Source of the DNA: Tetranychus cinnabarinus
Taxonomy: Eukaryota; Arthropoda; Arachnida; Trombidiformes; Tetranychidae
Assembly (NCBI GenBank): GCA_022266195.1
Contig: WHVY01000005.1
Location: 3,038,001 to 3,102,000, forward strand
Length of the DNA stretch: 64,000 bases
Direction: 5' to 3'
Shown: piece by piece, positions 1 to 11,139 of the stretch
Numbering within the stretch: position 1 is the first letter of the stretch
How the letters are laid out: each line of letters opens with the position of its first letter
Notes under the pieces: model-generated
Told to the model about the DNA's origin: nothing
The model's input: the letters and a program-made list of their open reading frames with translations, nothing else
Database searches by the model: none
Made by a program: the position numbers and the translations under genes

Positions 1-375
1 AACATGTGGGGAGACAAATTTGTCAACCAGCACTCTCTTACCCAAAGTCGATTTATTCATAACTCATGGAGGCAGCAATTCATTGATTGAAAGCTTAGTT
101 GTTGGTAAACCATTAACTGTTATACCTTTTTGTTGTTGCTCAACATGATAATGTTCAACGAATAGCTGGTCTTGGCTTAATATAAATAAATAAATGAAAA
201 TGCGTGAAAATAAAATTGCATAAATTTAGTGGTGAGAAGTTACTTGTGGCCATTGAAGATGTGCTCAATAATAAAGAGATTCATTCAAATGTTGCTCGAG
301 CCAGTGAAGAACCGAAAAAATCTGATTCAAGAAATAGAATTATAAAATTGTTCGAAACTATTATCAAGTTTTTGT
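1..375 (+). pseudogene. UDP-glycosyltransferase C-terminal fragment (pseudogene)
   Basis: Pieces of a family-1 glycosyltransferase C-terminal half can be read in order but in different frames. NMWGDKFVNQ (about 1-35) comes first, then LPKVDLFITHGGSNSLIES (about 39-100), which matches the HGG part of the UGT donor-binding signature, then VVGKPLTVIP. QHDNVQRIAGLGL follows (about 139-180), and a C-terminal segment beginning KIKLHKFSGEKLL runs from 204. At least two frameshifts and stop codons separate the pieces, so no functional enzyme is encoded. The family conjugates lipophilic compounds with sugar, and spider mites carry a large set thought to derive from bacteria (established knowledge). 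The fragment enters the window at its left edge, so the N-terminal half may lie upstream. Its right end merges with an inverted phosphatase-gene copy near 355-380. Confidence 0.8.
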
Positions 376-1935
376 CTGAAATTAAATTTGCAATAATCAG
401 AATTACGATTGTCATGAATACATATGGTGATTCAGTCGATTAAACGGCCATTTTATGAATATATTCAGATCATGGCTTGTATTATCAGTGATCAGAGGCA
501 ACAGAAGCAATGGGACATCATGAAACTCTTCATCCACTTTGATTGAGATAGTTAAGTACATAATGAAGAATCAAATCATAACAATATTTATACTCCGTCT
601 AAGATGAAAAAGAAAACAAAAATAAAGCATTAATAGAAGTTCGACATTTAAAAGATGTGCGATGATTGATGTTTACCTCATTCTCTATCAACTTTGGACG
701 ATTGCGCCGAACCGTTTTAACAGCTTGAAAAACGTCAACTTCACCATGTTGAACAACCTGTTCAATAGCCACATTGGCAGCACAATAAACATCAACACGA
801 CTACGGCCATTCCTAATCAATGTCCTATTCCTATTCATATTCAATATTCATTAACATCAATTTTAGTTTAATTTCAATTTATTGAAATATCGACATTAAC
901 TTATGCGGTGATGACACAAGAGTCGCTTTCTCAACAAAAAAGGATCCTTTCATCTAATGCCATAATCAAAATGAAAATGTTGATTCCAATAAATTCAGCA
1001 AGCTACATTGGGAAAAGGTTGAAGTGAGTCATGATCTAAATAGCTAAAAGTGCTAAATATCATTTTTAGAAACTCAATTCATTAATCTAGTTTTCAGAAT
1101 AACATAAGTTTCTTCTAACGAGCCGATCCTAAAAGATCAATATCTATAACAAGAGATGTCACTTTGATCATCTAATTTTCAGCTCTATGGTCTTTCTTGA
1201 TAAGCTTTAATCAATTGAACAATCAAGAGCGTAAAGTAACATCGTGAAACTCAGCAGGCTGGACACAACAGTTTTATCCTAAATTGACTCTATTCAATTT
1301 CGGCTTCATGAGTTGAACCTTAAGGCCTAATGAGTTTAACTGTTACTGGTTACTCGTTTGAACACTGACTTACATCGACAAATACTGCATTAATGTAATC
1401 GGTACTGTCATTGCTTTGGAATGTTGTCAGATAAGGCCGATGATTGTCCGCTGAAAATAAAGACAAGAGTAAGGTTAGCGATTTTATTATCCATCAATAG
1501 CAATACTTAGGAGTGAATGGAGGAATAATGGCAACATCTTCATTTTTCACTCGATTCTCAATTCGATAGCCTCTAGCACAATCTCCAATTGTGAATTCTG
1601 GCGACATTTTAACAATTTTCTGTTGAATAACAAATGCAAAGTCAAACCCAAAATTGAGTTTCATTAAAAAATTTGAAACAAAAGTAACTGTAAGCAAACT
1701 TGCATTGATCCTGATCGAGATAAAATACTAAATTACTAATTACTAACGGTTGATGACATTTCTGTTAAGATGTTCGAGCGAAATTAAATAATCAAAATTG
1801 CAATTCTTGTATAATTTCCATTTCCTCCATGAATTTTGTGTAGTTGATTAAAGCGCATTTCCGCCATTCACATGGAATCATCAAAAAGCAATTTTTTGAA
1901 ATATTGAGAACATTTCTCATTGCGAAGACAATATG
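355..1935 (-). pseudogene. Inverted partial copy of the tandem tyrosine phosphatase gene (3' half)
   Basis: The reverse complement of this stretch matches about 22020-25500 of the phosphatase gene on the other strand, including intron sequence, so it is a DNA-level duplication and not a retrocopy. Copied exons are recognisable at 530-598 (last exon with stop), 677-812 (contains NGRSRVDVYCAANVAIEQVV), 1374-1450 and about 1519-1619. The exons at 24443-24574 and 24639-24955 of the donor are missing, because sequence from about 23575 to 24940 has been dropped (junction near 960). The exon at 22248-22397 is also absent. One splice donor, near 1510, is altered. It cannot make a complete phosphatase domain and I call it a non-functional duplicate. 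Exon reading frames are still mostly open, which suggests recent origin. Confidence 0.85.
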
Positions 1936-3726
1936 TAAAGATGAAAACAAAAAAAAAGAAACAAAAAAACGTTTTTTTAATCACAAATTCAATTGATTCA
2001 TTAATAGATAGAAATAAATATTTTCAACAGAAAATATGATTCAGTTGTTGATGGCGCTTTTGATAATGAACAAGAAAAGAGATTACAGTTAATGGTGACG
2101 ATTACATGAGAGATGAAGAATCGTAATAATTGACGATCATTTAGTTGAGAATCAATTTTACAACTGATTTGAGTTGACAAAATGAATTGACTGTTTTAAA
2201 GAAAGATTGTAACAAAACTGTTTTCTTTGTCCCATTAACATCGTTATCTCGTCACAACAACATTATCTCGTTATTATTTTATTTTTTGCTTCATCAAAGT
2301 CTCAATGCCATTGTAAATCAGTGCAATCGTGACTCAAAATTAACAAGAATTTTCCCAAAGCTTTTGCACTAAGCTTCATTAAAATCATAGAAAGATAAGT
2401 ACGATCGTAATCAGTCTTGATGACTGTAAATTTTCTTCAAATTGTATTAGAGTTTATTTAACTGCAAGATCGGCGGTGCTATTTGTTCTCGAGTTGAGAG
2501 GTGAAAATCGTCTTTTCGATTCAAGTTAAATCACACAAAACAATGAAGATGGATGCTAATGAAATGTTGTTTGTGCACAATATTTGGCCATTGTAATGTC
2601 AACTTCAATGTGAGTCGTTAAAATTTTTGATCCATTGTTGATTGCAAAGAATTCTAATTGCATGAAATGGTTACATTTGTGCAATTGAGGCGCCAAATCT
2701 CTTCAGCAAACTCTTTATCCAAAAGAGAAAGTTTTACATAAAATCCTGGTCCAACAATGAGCTATCACCCTGAATAGCAAAAAAGTTTTTCCCCTTCACT
2801 CACTCAATATATTTTCTGCTTTCAACTTTGTACTTTAAATGATAAAATGTATTCAATGATAAACTAACTTTGTAAGTACCCTGGTACTTGTATTATGCAC
2901 AATTTAACCCAAATTATTTGTAATATCGTGTTTCTATCTATCGATATTTCGAGAATTATTTTATTTCAGAAACCAGAATCAAGTCGACTGGAATTCCTTT
3001 TACTTTTTGCCGAATTCTTTACTGATGAAATTCGAGTTAATCATAGGTTTTCAGCCGAGTGACGCTTATCTCATTCATCATTTTTTGTTTCTACCTTACC
3101 TTTCCATGTTTATGCTGTGTTATAATGAAATACTTGAGTAAATTTCTTGATTTTTTCGCTTCAGGTTGAGTCTAGAGACTCGAACAATGAAACATTTTCA
3201 TTTTGATTTTATCTGTTTTCAATTAGCTATTTTGATCCTTTACCAGATGCAACAGAAGAATGTTTGATGAAAATATCTGACTACTTAACTGTAAAAAATG
3301 CTAGCCAGGTTTCAATTTTGATCTTGATGTTCATGAGGACAGTCATGAACATCCCAGAGAAATTTCCCAATGCACAAATGGACTCGGTTTTCATGATCGA
3401 AAACCAACAGAGTCTGAATTCAAAAGAGATAAATTTTTTGCACGTTTTTAGTCAATTTATGACCATTTTTTGAAATATGTTTGGGGCTTTTTAATGTACT
3501 CAGTTCATCTTGATTGTTCTAATTAGTCGTCAGTTTTGTATCAAGAGTTTGGTGCAAATACAAATTGACTTGACTAATAAGACACTAGAACTGAAGCCAA
3601 TTTTGATTAATTATTGTTTTGGGCGTTTTTGTTGATTATTGTAAATAAAAATCGGAGACAAAATCGATGTTTACTTCATTTTGTTGTCATCCAGTTAAAT
3701 ATTTGCGCTTGTGAGTGATCATCTTA
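1936..3726. other. Intergenic, no gene recognised
   Basis: AT-rich DNA with short chance reading frames only. One stretch, about 3228-3477, can be read as YFDPLPDATEECLMKISDY followed by a second segment in another frame after a possible AG acceptor (DVHEDSHEHPREISQC). It may be the remnant of an exon pair, but I cannot name a family for it. Confidence 0.4.
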
Positions 3727-4433
3727 CAAGGGAACTTCACGAAGTGATACCAAGCGATTTTAATGTTCTATAGCTCATTCGAAAGCGCTCGTCAAGTAGA
3801 TAAAGAGTTACAATTTTTAGCTGCTGATACGCACTTTTACAAAAGTTACAGGGTTTCCTATCGAAAATTTCAGTCCACAAATAATTATATAAAACGCTGA
3901 CCAAGTTTCAGATTTTGATTTTTTAACCAAATTTTTTCTACGTAGTGAAAATTCAGGCTATTATCTTTCATTTGATACTAAGATCGTAGTTATGTGACAC
4001 ACAGATAGCGTGCAAATCGATTTTCAAAAAAAAGTTCATGAATTGAAAATCCTATGAGAAAATTACATTGAGAAATCAAAAATATCTCGATCTCCCATAG
4101 ACAAAAGTTGTTAAAGTCTCAATTTTTTTCATCGGCTTTTTTTCAAAATCGATTTGCACGCTATCTGTTTGTCCTAAAACTATGATCGTAGTACCAAATG
4201 AAAGACAAAAGACTGAATTTTATATTATAAAAAGAATCTGACATTTAATTTTACTTATTAAAAATTTTATATAATTATTTGTGGGCTGAAATTTTTCGAT
4301 GGGAAACCCTGTAACTTTTGTAAAAGTGCGTATCAGCAGCTAAAAATTGTAACTCTTTATCTACTTGACGAGCGCTTTCGAATGAGCTATAGAACATTGA
4401 AATCGCTTGGTATCACTTCGTGAAGTTCCCTTG
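3727..4433. mobile_element. Foldback (long terminal inverted repeat) MITE, about 707 bp
   Basis: The two halves are near-perfect reverse complements: the left end CAAGGGAACTTCACGAAG is mirrored by CTTCGTGAAGTTCCCTTG at the right. The match continues inward through blocks such as the GATAGCGTGCAAATCGATTT motif near 4006 and its mirror near 4147. The element is flanked by a TTA trinucleotide at both ends (3724-3726 and 4434-4436), consistent with a 3-bp target duplication. It has no coding capacity and would form a long hairpin. Superfamily is uncertain: a TTA target would suit PIF/Harbinger, but the termini are not diagnostic. It ends 17 bp upstream of the start codon of the membrane-protein gene. 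Confidence 0.85.
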
Positions 4434-4450
4434 TTAGCTGGCCAATCTAT

Positions 4451-7400
4451 ATGATTATGTTAACTTTGTTTGTAATTTTATGCACAACTGTCATAAGTGA
4501 AGTTTTTTCAGGTAAATTTCGATTGATTAACTACAATATCGACTGCATATATTAATCAACCTTAAAATTATTTTAGTGATGCCTGCGGAACTTCCTATGA
4601 TCATTGAAGATGGAAATTGGCTGATAAAAGCGAAACTTTTATATGAAGTAAGTAGAAATGAAACCGTTCGTTTGTGCTTTGATACGAATTTATTACGATT
4701 TCCAGGAGAGTTCTCTTGAGATAAATATTATCGAGTATGTTAAATCTGCCAATGGAACAATCCGAGGCAGAATAGATTTTAAAGTCGATGATTCAGATGT
4801 TCAATCAATTTTTTATACGAATTCAAAGCGATACAACCGATTACTTTTTGATGGTAAGTTTTGTATATAACTACCTTTACATGCATCAATTTGATTGATC
4901 TCTGCTTTTAGATCATTCCTGTAGCTTAATCACATACACAAAGAGGGGTTGGAGTCATCACTTGGCACCTTTATTGGGAAAAGATTTGCTCAATCATTTG
5001 TTATTCGTAGGACCTTCAGTTATATTCAGAATAATTGACTACATACATTTCTGGGTAAGTCAAGCTAGACAAGATATTTAATCTAATTTTGCAATGCCTA
5101 CTCAGACTGATTCGGGCTTCCTATTAAATACAGGAACCAGGTGAAGATGAAGTTGTCAGAGGAATTAAAGAACATGTTGCTAAAATTAACCTTGATCAAG
5201 ACTTCGATGTGAGTTTTTATTTCACAGGTAAGAACCATTCAATGATGTGATTAACGATATGATTGATTAAAAATACTGAACATGCAGATGAAAATTATGA
5301 AACTGGAATCAAAAAACCAAATCAAGTCAAGTTTTATGCCTATGATTCACGTCTATTTGATCCAAATGAAATCTATTGGTTTGACATTTATATGAACGCA
5401 CGAGTTGAACAAAATTTTGATACAATTGTTACGGTAAGTAATTTTGTTGTCTGATTTGTTAAGTGATTGCCTAAAATTTATCATTAAGTTTCAATTGCAA
5501 CCGCACTCTACTATAGCCTAAGCCAACCGCATACTGCCAACAATCAGCTATTGATTCTTTGGGTGTACCTCATGAACCTTTTCCTAGGATAACAGAACAT
5601 TCGATTCATTTCATTTCTAAAACTAAAAGTTTCAATGCTGGCCCATCAAAGAGAGAAGAAGTAAGAAAAATTATAACATTTGTTTGGTCAAATATTAAGG
5701 TATGAACAGTAATGTTTTGGACTAATTTTTCAAAATTTAATTGCGACAGTTAGACTAGACTTACAGGCACCATGTAATCGTCAAAATGAAGCTAAACTTT
5801 TCAACAACATGTTGTGAAAAAATTAATTAATTTTGATCAAAAAATGTCGAGTTATGGCCTTAAATAGACAAAGGCGTCAAAATCTGATTTTACCTTTCGT
5901 CAAAAACCATATATTTTCAATGGAAAAGAGACTTTTCAAAAAACGACTTAAATTTCGAATATTTCAAGTGTATACTTCCAAATAAAAAGATCAGAAGGTC
6001 ACTTTTCTTCTGCCAATGAAGTTCTGATCTTTTATTTGAGAATAATCTCTTGAAATATTCGAAATCTGCGTCCTTTTCTTCCTAAGGTCCTTTTTCAATC
6101 CGCGAAAAATCTCGTTTTTTATCAAACGTCCGCGGAATTCAGTCTCAATGTTGACCTGAATCTTTCAATCGATCTATATCGAATTATATTAGGTGAATTA
6201 CTTCCCTTTAAACAAATTTGAGACCAAATTTGGCCATTTTTCGATTCTCCAGAAACCTGGTATTAATTTGAAAAATATATGGTTTTTGACGAAAGGTAAA
6301 ATCAGATTTTGACGCCTTTGTCTATTTAAGGCCATAACTTGACATTTTTTGATCGAAATTAATTAATTTCTTCACAACATGTTGTTGAAAAGTTTAACTC
6401 TATTTTGTTCAATGAATGGTGCCTTTAAGTCTAATATAACTGTCGCAATTAAATTTTGAAAAATTAGTCCAAAACATTACTGTTCATACCTTACAAATTT
6501 ATAATATAATAAATTTACTTATTGCAGGTTTATGCTGATGAAAAGTATCAAATATTAAACATTAAAAGTTCAACTGATGGAGATAATAATAAGATTGTTA
6601 CGACTGAAACCATTTATGATTATCAATTAGGACTTGTATATGAATTCACAGAAGACGCTAATTGTTCAGTTTCTCCGATGAAACTATCAGCACCAGGTTT
6701 AGTTCAAGATTCATCATTGGGTTATGACGTCTTTAAACTTGACTTGAATCGATTGCTCAACTTTCATTTGAATTATCGCTATTATGGGCCAGTACTTTTT
6801 GTAAGAAACTTTGTGGATGCTTGGATCATGATGTAAAAATAAGTTAATGTTTATTTTAGGATGAACGGAATGGAATCGGAACACATGCTTGGCAAATAAG
6901 TCATGAAAAGGTGAAGGTTGAGGAAAAGACGTATCCATATGTCGTTACTACTCAGTATTTCAACAGGCTAACTGTAAGTTTAACCCGATTGAACGAAAAA
7001 ACTAATCTCATTGGCATCAATAATAAATAAATATACTTTTTGTTAATGTTGCTTTTACAGGATATTACTTCTAGCTACACTCTTGTCGGCACCAAAATCA
7101 ATGCATATAACACCAAGGTAAGTATTGTGAAGGTTTTTTTGTTAGTAATTAACTCTTACAATCATATATTATTGTATAACATTGAGCGAGATTATTCAAT
7201 CGATGATAAAATGAGGTAGCCTAAAAGTTTCAAAGCAGCATTTCAAAACCACAGTATACAGGACTCAATATTTAAAATCAATAATAGGTGCCATTGAAAG
7301 GCTACTAGATGAATGAATCCTACTGGAACAGTGTTGATATTATGGATCAGCAACTAGACTTGACTATAGTTGTAATGGTTAATGTGCTGCATTTATAGAA

Positions 7401-9617
7401 TAAATGTTATCCAGTCTGGAAAATCGGTCCTCGCTTGCTATTTAAGTGTTCAATAGCAATGTAACCATGAAGGAGCTTCACGTTGAATACCAATAAATGT
7501 AGCAAACGAATATCGTTGCATCTTACTTGTACACGATTCTCAAGTCAAGATTCATTCTGTTTTCTTAAGTTAAACATCTAACATATTATTACTATAATAT
7601 TATCATAGCCCAGACAATCTTAATTAAGTATACGTTAAAAAAATTAGCATTATACATTTTACAGGTTCAATTAAATGCTTCACGTACAACTGAATACTTC
7701 TTTTATGGACATGAGATAAGCTCATCAGAATCAACAAGAAAGTTTAATCTTCAAAACTGCTATCCTGATCCTGCATCAAGAAAGACTATTGCAATGTATT
7801 TCACCTGTAAAGGTTAGTAATTTATATTATAATTCAATTCCAACTGTCTCTGAAAAAGTGAACGAATATTTTTTATTCCTATTTCAGATATTTTTTGCGA
7901 TTACTTTGATCAATATTATTACCAATTTCAAGATAAAGTTAAAGAATCACTAGTCAACTCTGGAACAATTGCAGCTTCGAGAATCGCAAACATTGAACCA
8001 ATATTTAATTCCGATGAAATTATCATTTACATTACGATTTTGGACTTTCCAAGAATAAAAAGTAACGAATCTTTACTCAAAAATGTCCATCAATAAGTCA
8101 CAATAAGTTAATTTACTAATATTTATTTTTTGCTAAATAGATGCATTCGAAATGCGAAATATGAAGTTAAATGAGAAAGCTTTAACATCAGCGTCAAAAG
8201 TCATAATTGATGGCGATGAAGAAGATTGTTTGATGCAAAATTCTTATAAATATGAACCTTTCGAGTAAGTACTTGCGCTTAAGTCTAGTCACTATTGATT
8301 AAAGTTTGAAAATCTTTTAAACATTAACAGAGCCATTGCATTCTGCACGACTGTGGATGGATATTTGTGCCAGAGAATCGATGATAAAAACGTAAAGCTT
8401 GTGGAAGATCACGACAATGGAGTTTCTTGTTCAGTTTTCATGACTCCATTGAAGAACTTGTTTCGCTATAGCCAAGAAATACCTTTGGAAAACCTGCATG
8501 AAAGACTCAATCACATTAGTTTTTCATTCATTTCGCCTGAGAACAACAACATGTTTACCTTTACTCCATATCATGTGACTGATGCAACAAAAGTCAATGA
8601 CAATGAATACGATTCGTTATTTGATTCAATCTACAAAAATATTAAGTTGGTTGAAGACAAAATGAAGACGATATCAGTAACTGGCGCTACTGATTCGAGT
8701 TCTTGTTACCGAAAATGTGCCAATTCAGTTGAGAATAATTGTAATTCATTCTCGTTTTGTGTTTACAATGATAGGGTTGAATGTCTCGTCTCTACCAATG
8801 AAAATATTTCACCTCAAACAACATATTCTGATGCCTCATGCATCACCTACTTGATTGACAATCTACAAAAGTTCAAGAAAATTCCGTCAAAAAGATTCAC
8901 TGATATTCAAAAATCAGTATCATTCGATAGTTCTCTTGGCAAATGTGCTTCTTTCTGTTTCAATTCTGATTCATGTAAATCATTCCAATTCTGTTCGGGC
9001 TCATGCAGTATGGCAGGTCAATACACTGATGCCACAAGTGATTACAGTGAAGATTGTGATATTTATATTCGTAAGTAAAATTCACTAATCAATTATTGAT
9101 GAAGATTCAAATAAACTAAAGTTTTCTGCTATTTATAAATACAGCAAAAGTGTTGGATAGGTTTGAAGTAACCGGGACATTAATTGTCGAGGACGTTTTT
9201 CACACTGAAATGAATCTCAATGCTGATCAATGTGCTGCTCTTTGTCATGATTGGAATGATAAAGAAGTCACTTGTCACTCTTTCAATTATTGTCCAGCAC
9301 ATGCTAAAAAGCTGAGCATTTGTCAATTATCAAAGTATTATCCAAGTCATGATGCTGATGTGAAACTTGTTCATTCGGATTCTTGTCAAAATTACAGAAG
9401 GAAGCAAAGTTTGATTGACCAACAAAAAAACAACGCTAAAAGTACGCACATGGGAACACTTTTTGGTTCAATCTTATTATTCTCGGCATCTGGATTCCTT
9501 TTTGGTATTATTGTCGCTATTGTGATCACTAAATTTTATTCTGGCAAGAAAAATGATCAATCTAAGTACTACAATCGTCACACATTCAGTTGGGATAAAC
9601 AGTTAAATGATGAATAA
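4451..9617 (+). CDS. Large cysteine-containing type I membrane protein, 15 exons, family not recognised
   Basis: Fifteen exons with GT-AG borders and matching phases join into one 969-codon frame: 4451-4511, 4577-4647, 4706-4853, 4912-5054, 5134-5227, 5288-5433, 5517-5660, 6528-6800, 6860-6973, 7061-7117, 7665-7812, 7888-8061, 8141-8264, 8331-9070 and 9145-9617. Exon 1 encodes a signal peptide (MIMLTLFVILCTTVISEVFS). Residues about 20-560 are an acidic, beta-rich-looking ectodomain with few cysteines. Residues about 690-900 hold three Cys-rich modules with PAN/apple-like spacing (CYRKCAN, CASFCFN and CAALCHD, each followed by a CxSFxxC-like or CKSFQFC motif). A transmembrane segment lies at about 917-943 and a 25-residue basic tail follows. 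Part of the ectodomain (YDYQLGLVYEF and the YYGPVLF stretch) faintly recalls LolA-like extracellular domains of arthropods and nematodes, but this is weak. A surface or receptor role is inference. A foldback element occupies intron 7. Confidence 0.82.
5698..6491. mobile_element. Foldback MITE inside intron 7 of the membrane-protein gene, about 794 bp
   Basis: Long inverted repeats run from the ends inward. AGGTATGAACAGTAATG at 5698 is mirrored by CATTACTGTTCATACCT ending at 6491, and blocks such as CAACATGTTGTG and the AGACAAAGGCGTCAAAATC motif recur as mirrors. A TA dinucleotide lies on each side (5696-5697 and 6492-6493), as expected for a Tc1/mariner-type target duplication. There is no open reading frame. 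It lies between donor 5661 and acceptor 6527, so it should be spliced out. Its sequence differs from the foldback element at 3727-4433. Confidence 0.85.
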
Positions 9618-9659
9618 TTGTAGAGAAAATCTAATGTTTTACAATACGTTGTAATAAGT

Positions 9660-9665
9660 AATAAA
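9660..9665 (+). terminator. Polyadenylation signal AATAAA
   Basis: AATAAA lies about 43 bases after the stop codon of the membrane-protein gene, the first such hexamer downstream, and so is the likely 3'-end signal. Confidence 0.55.
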
Positions 9666-10212
9666 AATCAACAATATGAAGCCACTTACTTGATTTTAAA
9701 ATTCAATGATGGTTAATTTATTCAAATTGAATCAAGATCTACTTAATTTAATAATTCAGTGAGGATTAAGTTATTCAAATTGAATTAAGATCAATCTGAT
9801 ACCATCATAACTGATCGCAATGTTTTTCTCAATAAAACCAGTCCAAATGGAAAACCTCATATTTTTAATGGAAACTGTCGTCAATGAGAAAACTAAAAGT
9901 ATAATAAAATCGGGTTCTACAACAAAATCAATCAAAGATGAACTTTTAAAACAATTTTATCTAAAATCAGATCCAAGATCTTTTTCTCTAAAAGTCCAGC
10001 AGATCGAAGCTGATTATCGTATTATCTTGTGAATCACACATCTAATTGCAATCATATTCAAAGTTAACTCGTTCATTGACCACGGAGCTACCGACCTTGT
10101 TGGTTTCCAACCTAGAACACTTTCTTCAGATGATTTGAACAAAGCTTTAGTTTAAATGCATGACAATAAAATAACTCTCTCACCTCTACAATTAAAATTA
10201 CCAGAATATTAG
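9666..10212 (+). other. Intergenic with an unrecognised coding remnant
   Basis: A 70-codon reading frame at 9820-10032 (contains VNEKTKSIIKSGSTTKSIKD) is followed, after a stop and a possible frame continuation, by IDHGATDLVGFQPRTLSSDD at about 10075-10140. The composition looks coding and not random, so a decayed gene is possible. I do not recognise the family and no splice pattern rescues it. Confidence 0.3.
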
Positions 10213-11045
10213 CCGCTTTCCTCCGCATCTTTCCTCTGATCAGATTTTCATTTTTTCTGCTTCCTTAACATTGTCAAAACATTTTGCTCTCGTCTCTCTG
10301 GAAAATCTTTCAACTGCTTCGCCATCATCATAACAAGATTAGACTTTCTGATGAAAACTGTGTCTTCAACTTGGATTATCCAATTTGCCTTACCTATTAA
10401 ATAATAATAATAACAATAAATGCTCAATTAGTTTCATCGGACAACGGACAGTTTAACATTATTGGATAGTAAAACTGTTTTCATTTGTTATTGTATGTTA
10501 ACCGGTATTTCAATTGATTAATCCTTCCAATTGGTTTTGTTAACTAAATGGGCAACAATTTTATCGAGGAAAAAATGAAGGTGAGTAAGATTTATTACTA
10601 TTTTTCAATAAATAGCCAATCAGTTGATGATTATTGTTGAACCAATTGGTGATTTATCAATTCACTAAATGGGTTAATATAATATTTTACTAATAACAAG
10701 ACAAGACAGTAAAGAGTAAAATGTAGAGTATAAAATATTGAGTACAGTTTAACAATAAGTCATTCAAATTACAGTATATGTTCCTAAACATGGACATTTG
10801 AATTGATTTGATTCAATATTGAATATTGAATCAAATTGTGAACACAATTTTGAGAGATTGTATTTCAGTCAATTGTTACAACAGATTTGATGGATAATTG
10901 AAAGTTGATGAAAATGATAATTAAAAGTGTTTTGTAAAGCAGGGAAGGGAAATGAGTGAATATGGAAGAAGCTTTAGTTAAATGAATTGAAATGATGAAT
11001 CAATGCTGATTAACTTTCATTTGTTCAGATAACCGAAAATAAAAC
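10213..11045. repeat. Segmental duplication, copy A (paired with 36185-37160)
   Basis: This stretch is nearly identical, in the same orientation, to 36185-37160. The match starts at CTTCCTCCGCATCTTTCC-type sequence and ends at GATAACCGAAAATAAAAC in both. Copy B carries about 140 bp (near 36757-36905) that copy A lacks. On the minus strand both copies hold a lysine-rich open stretch (contains VEDTVFISKSNLVMMMAKQL). On the plus strand both hold a short ATG exon-like segment ending at a GTGAGT donor. No complete gene can be assembled. Confidence 0.88.
10548..10580 (+). other. Possible orphan first exon with N-myristoylation-like start (copy A)
   Basis: ATG opens 11 codons, MGNNFIEEKMK, directly followed by GTGAGTAAG, a good splice donor. 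A glycine after Met and the following residues resemble an N-myristoylation site. The identical exon and donor occur in copy B at 36522-36554. I find no acceptor partner in the window, so this could be a copied 5' end of a gene elsewhere or a chance match. Confidence 0.3.
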
Positions 11046-11139
11046 CAGTGAAAAGTCAGGCCAGAGGTTTTGAATGAAATAGTCACAATATCAATGGAAC
11101 AAACACTTCTCATCAGCTAAGTTCACCAGCAAGTTATTA

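Noticed and set aside
3264..3473. 69-codon plus-strand frame
   Set aside because: The better coding trace uses a different frame in the second part; no known family, so only noted as a possible remnant.
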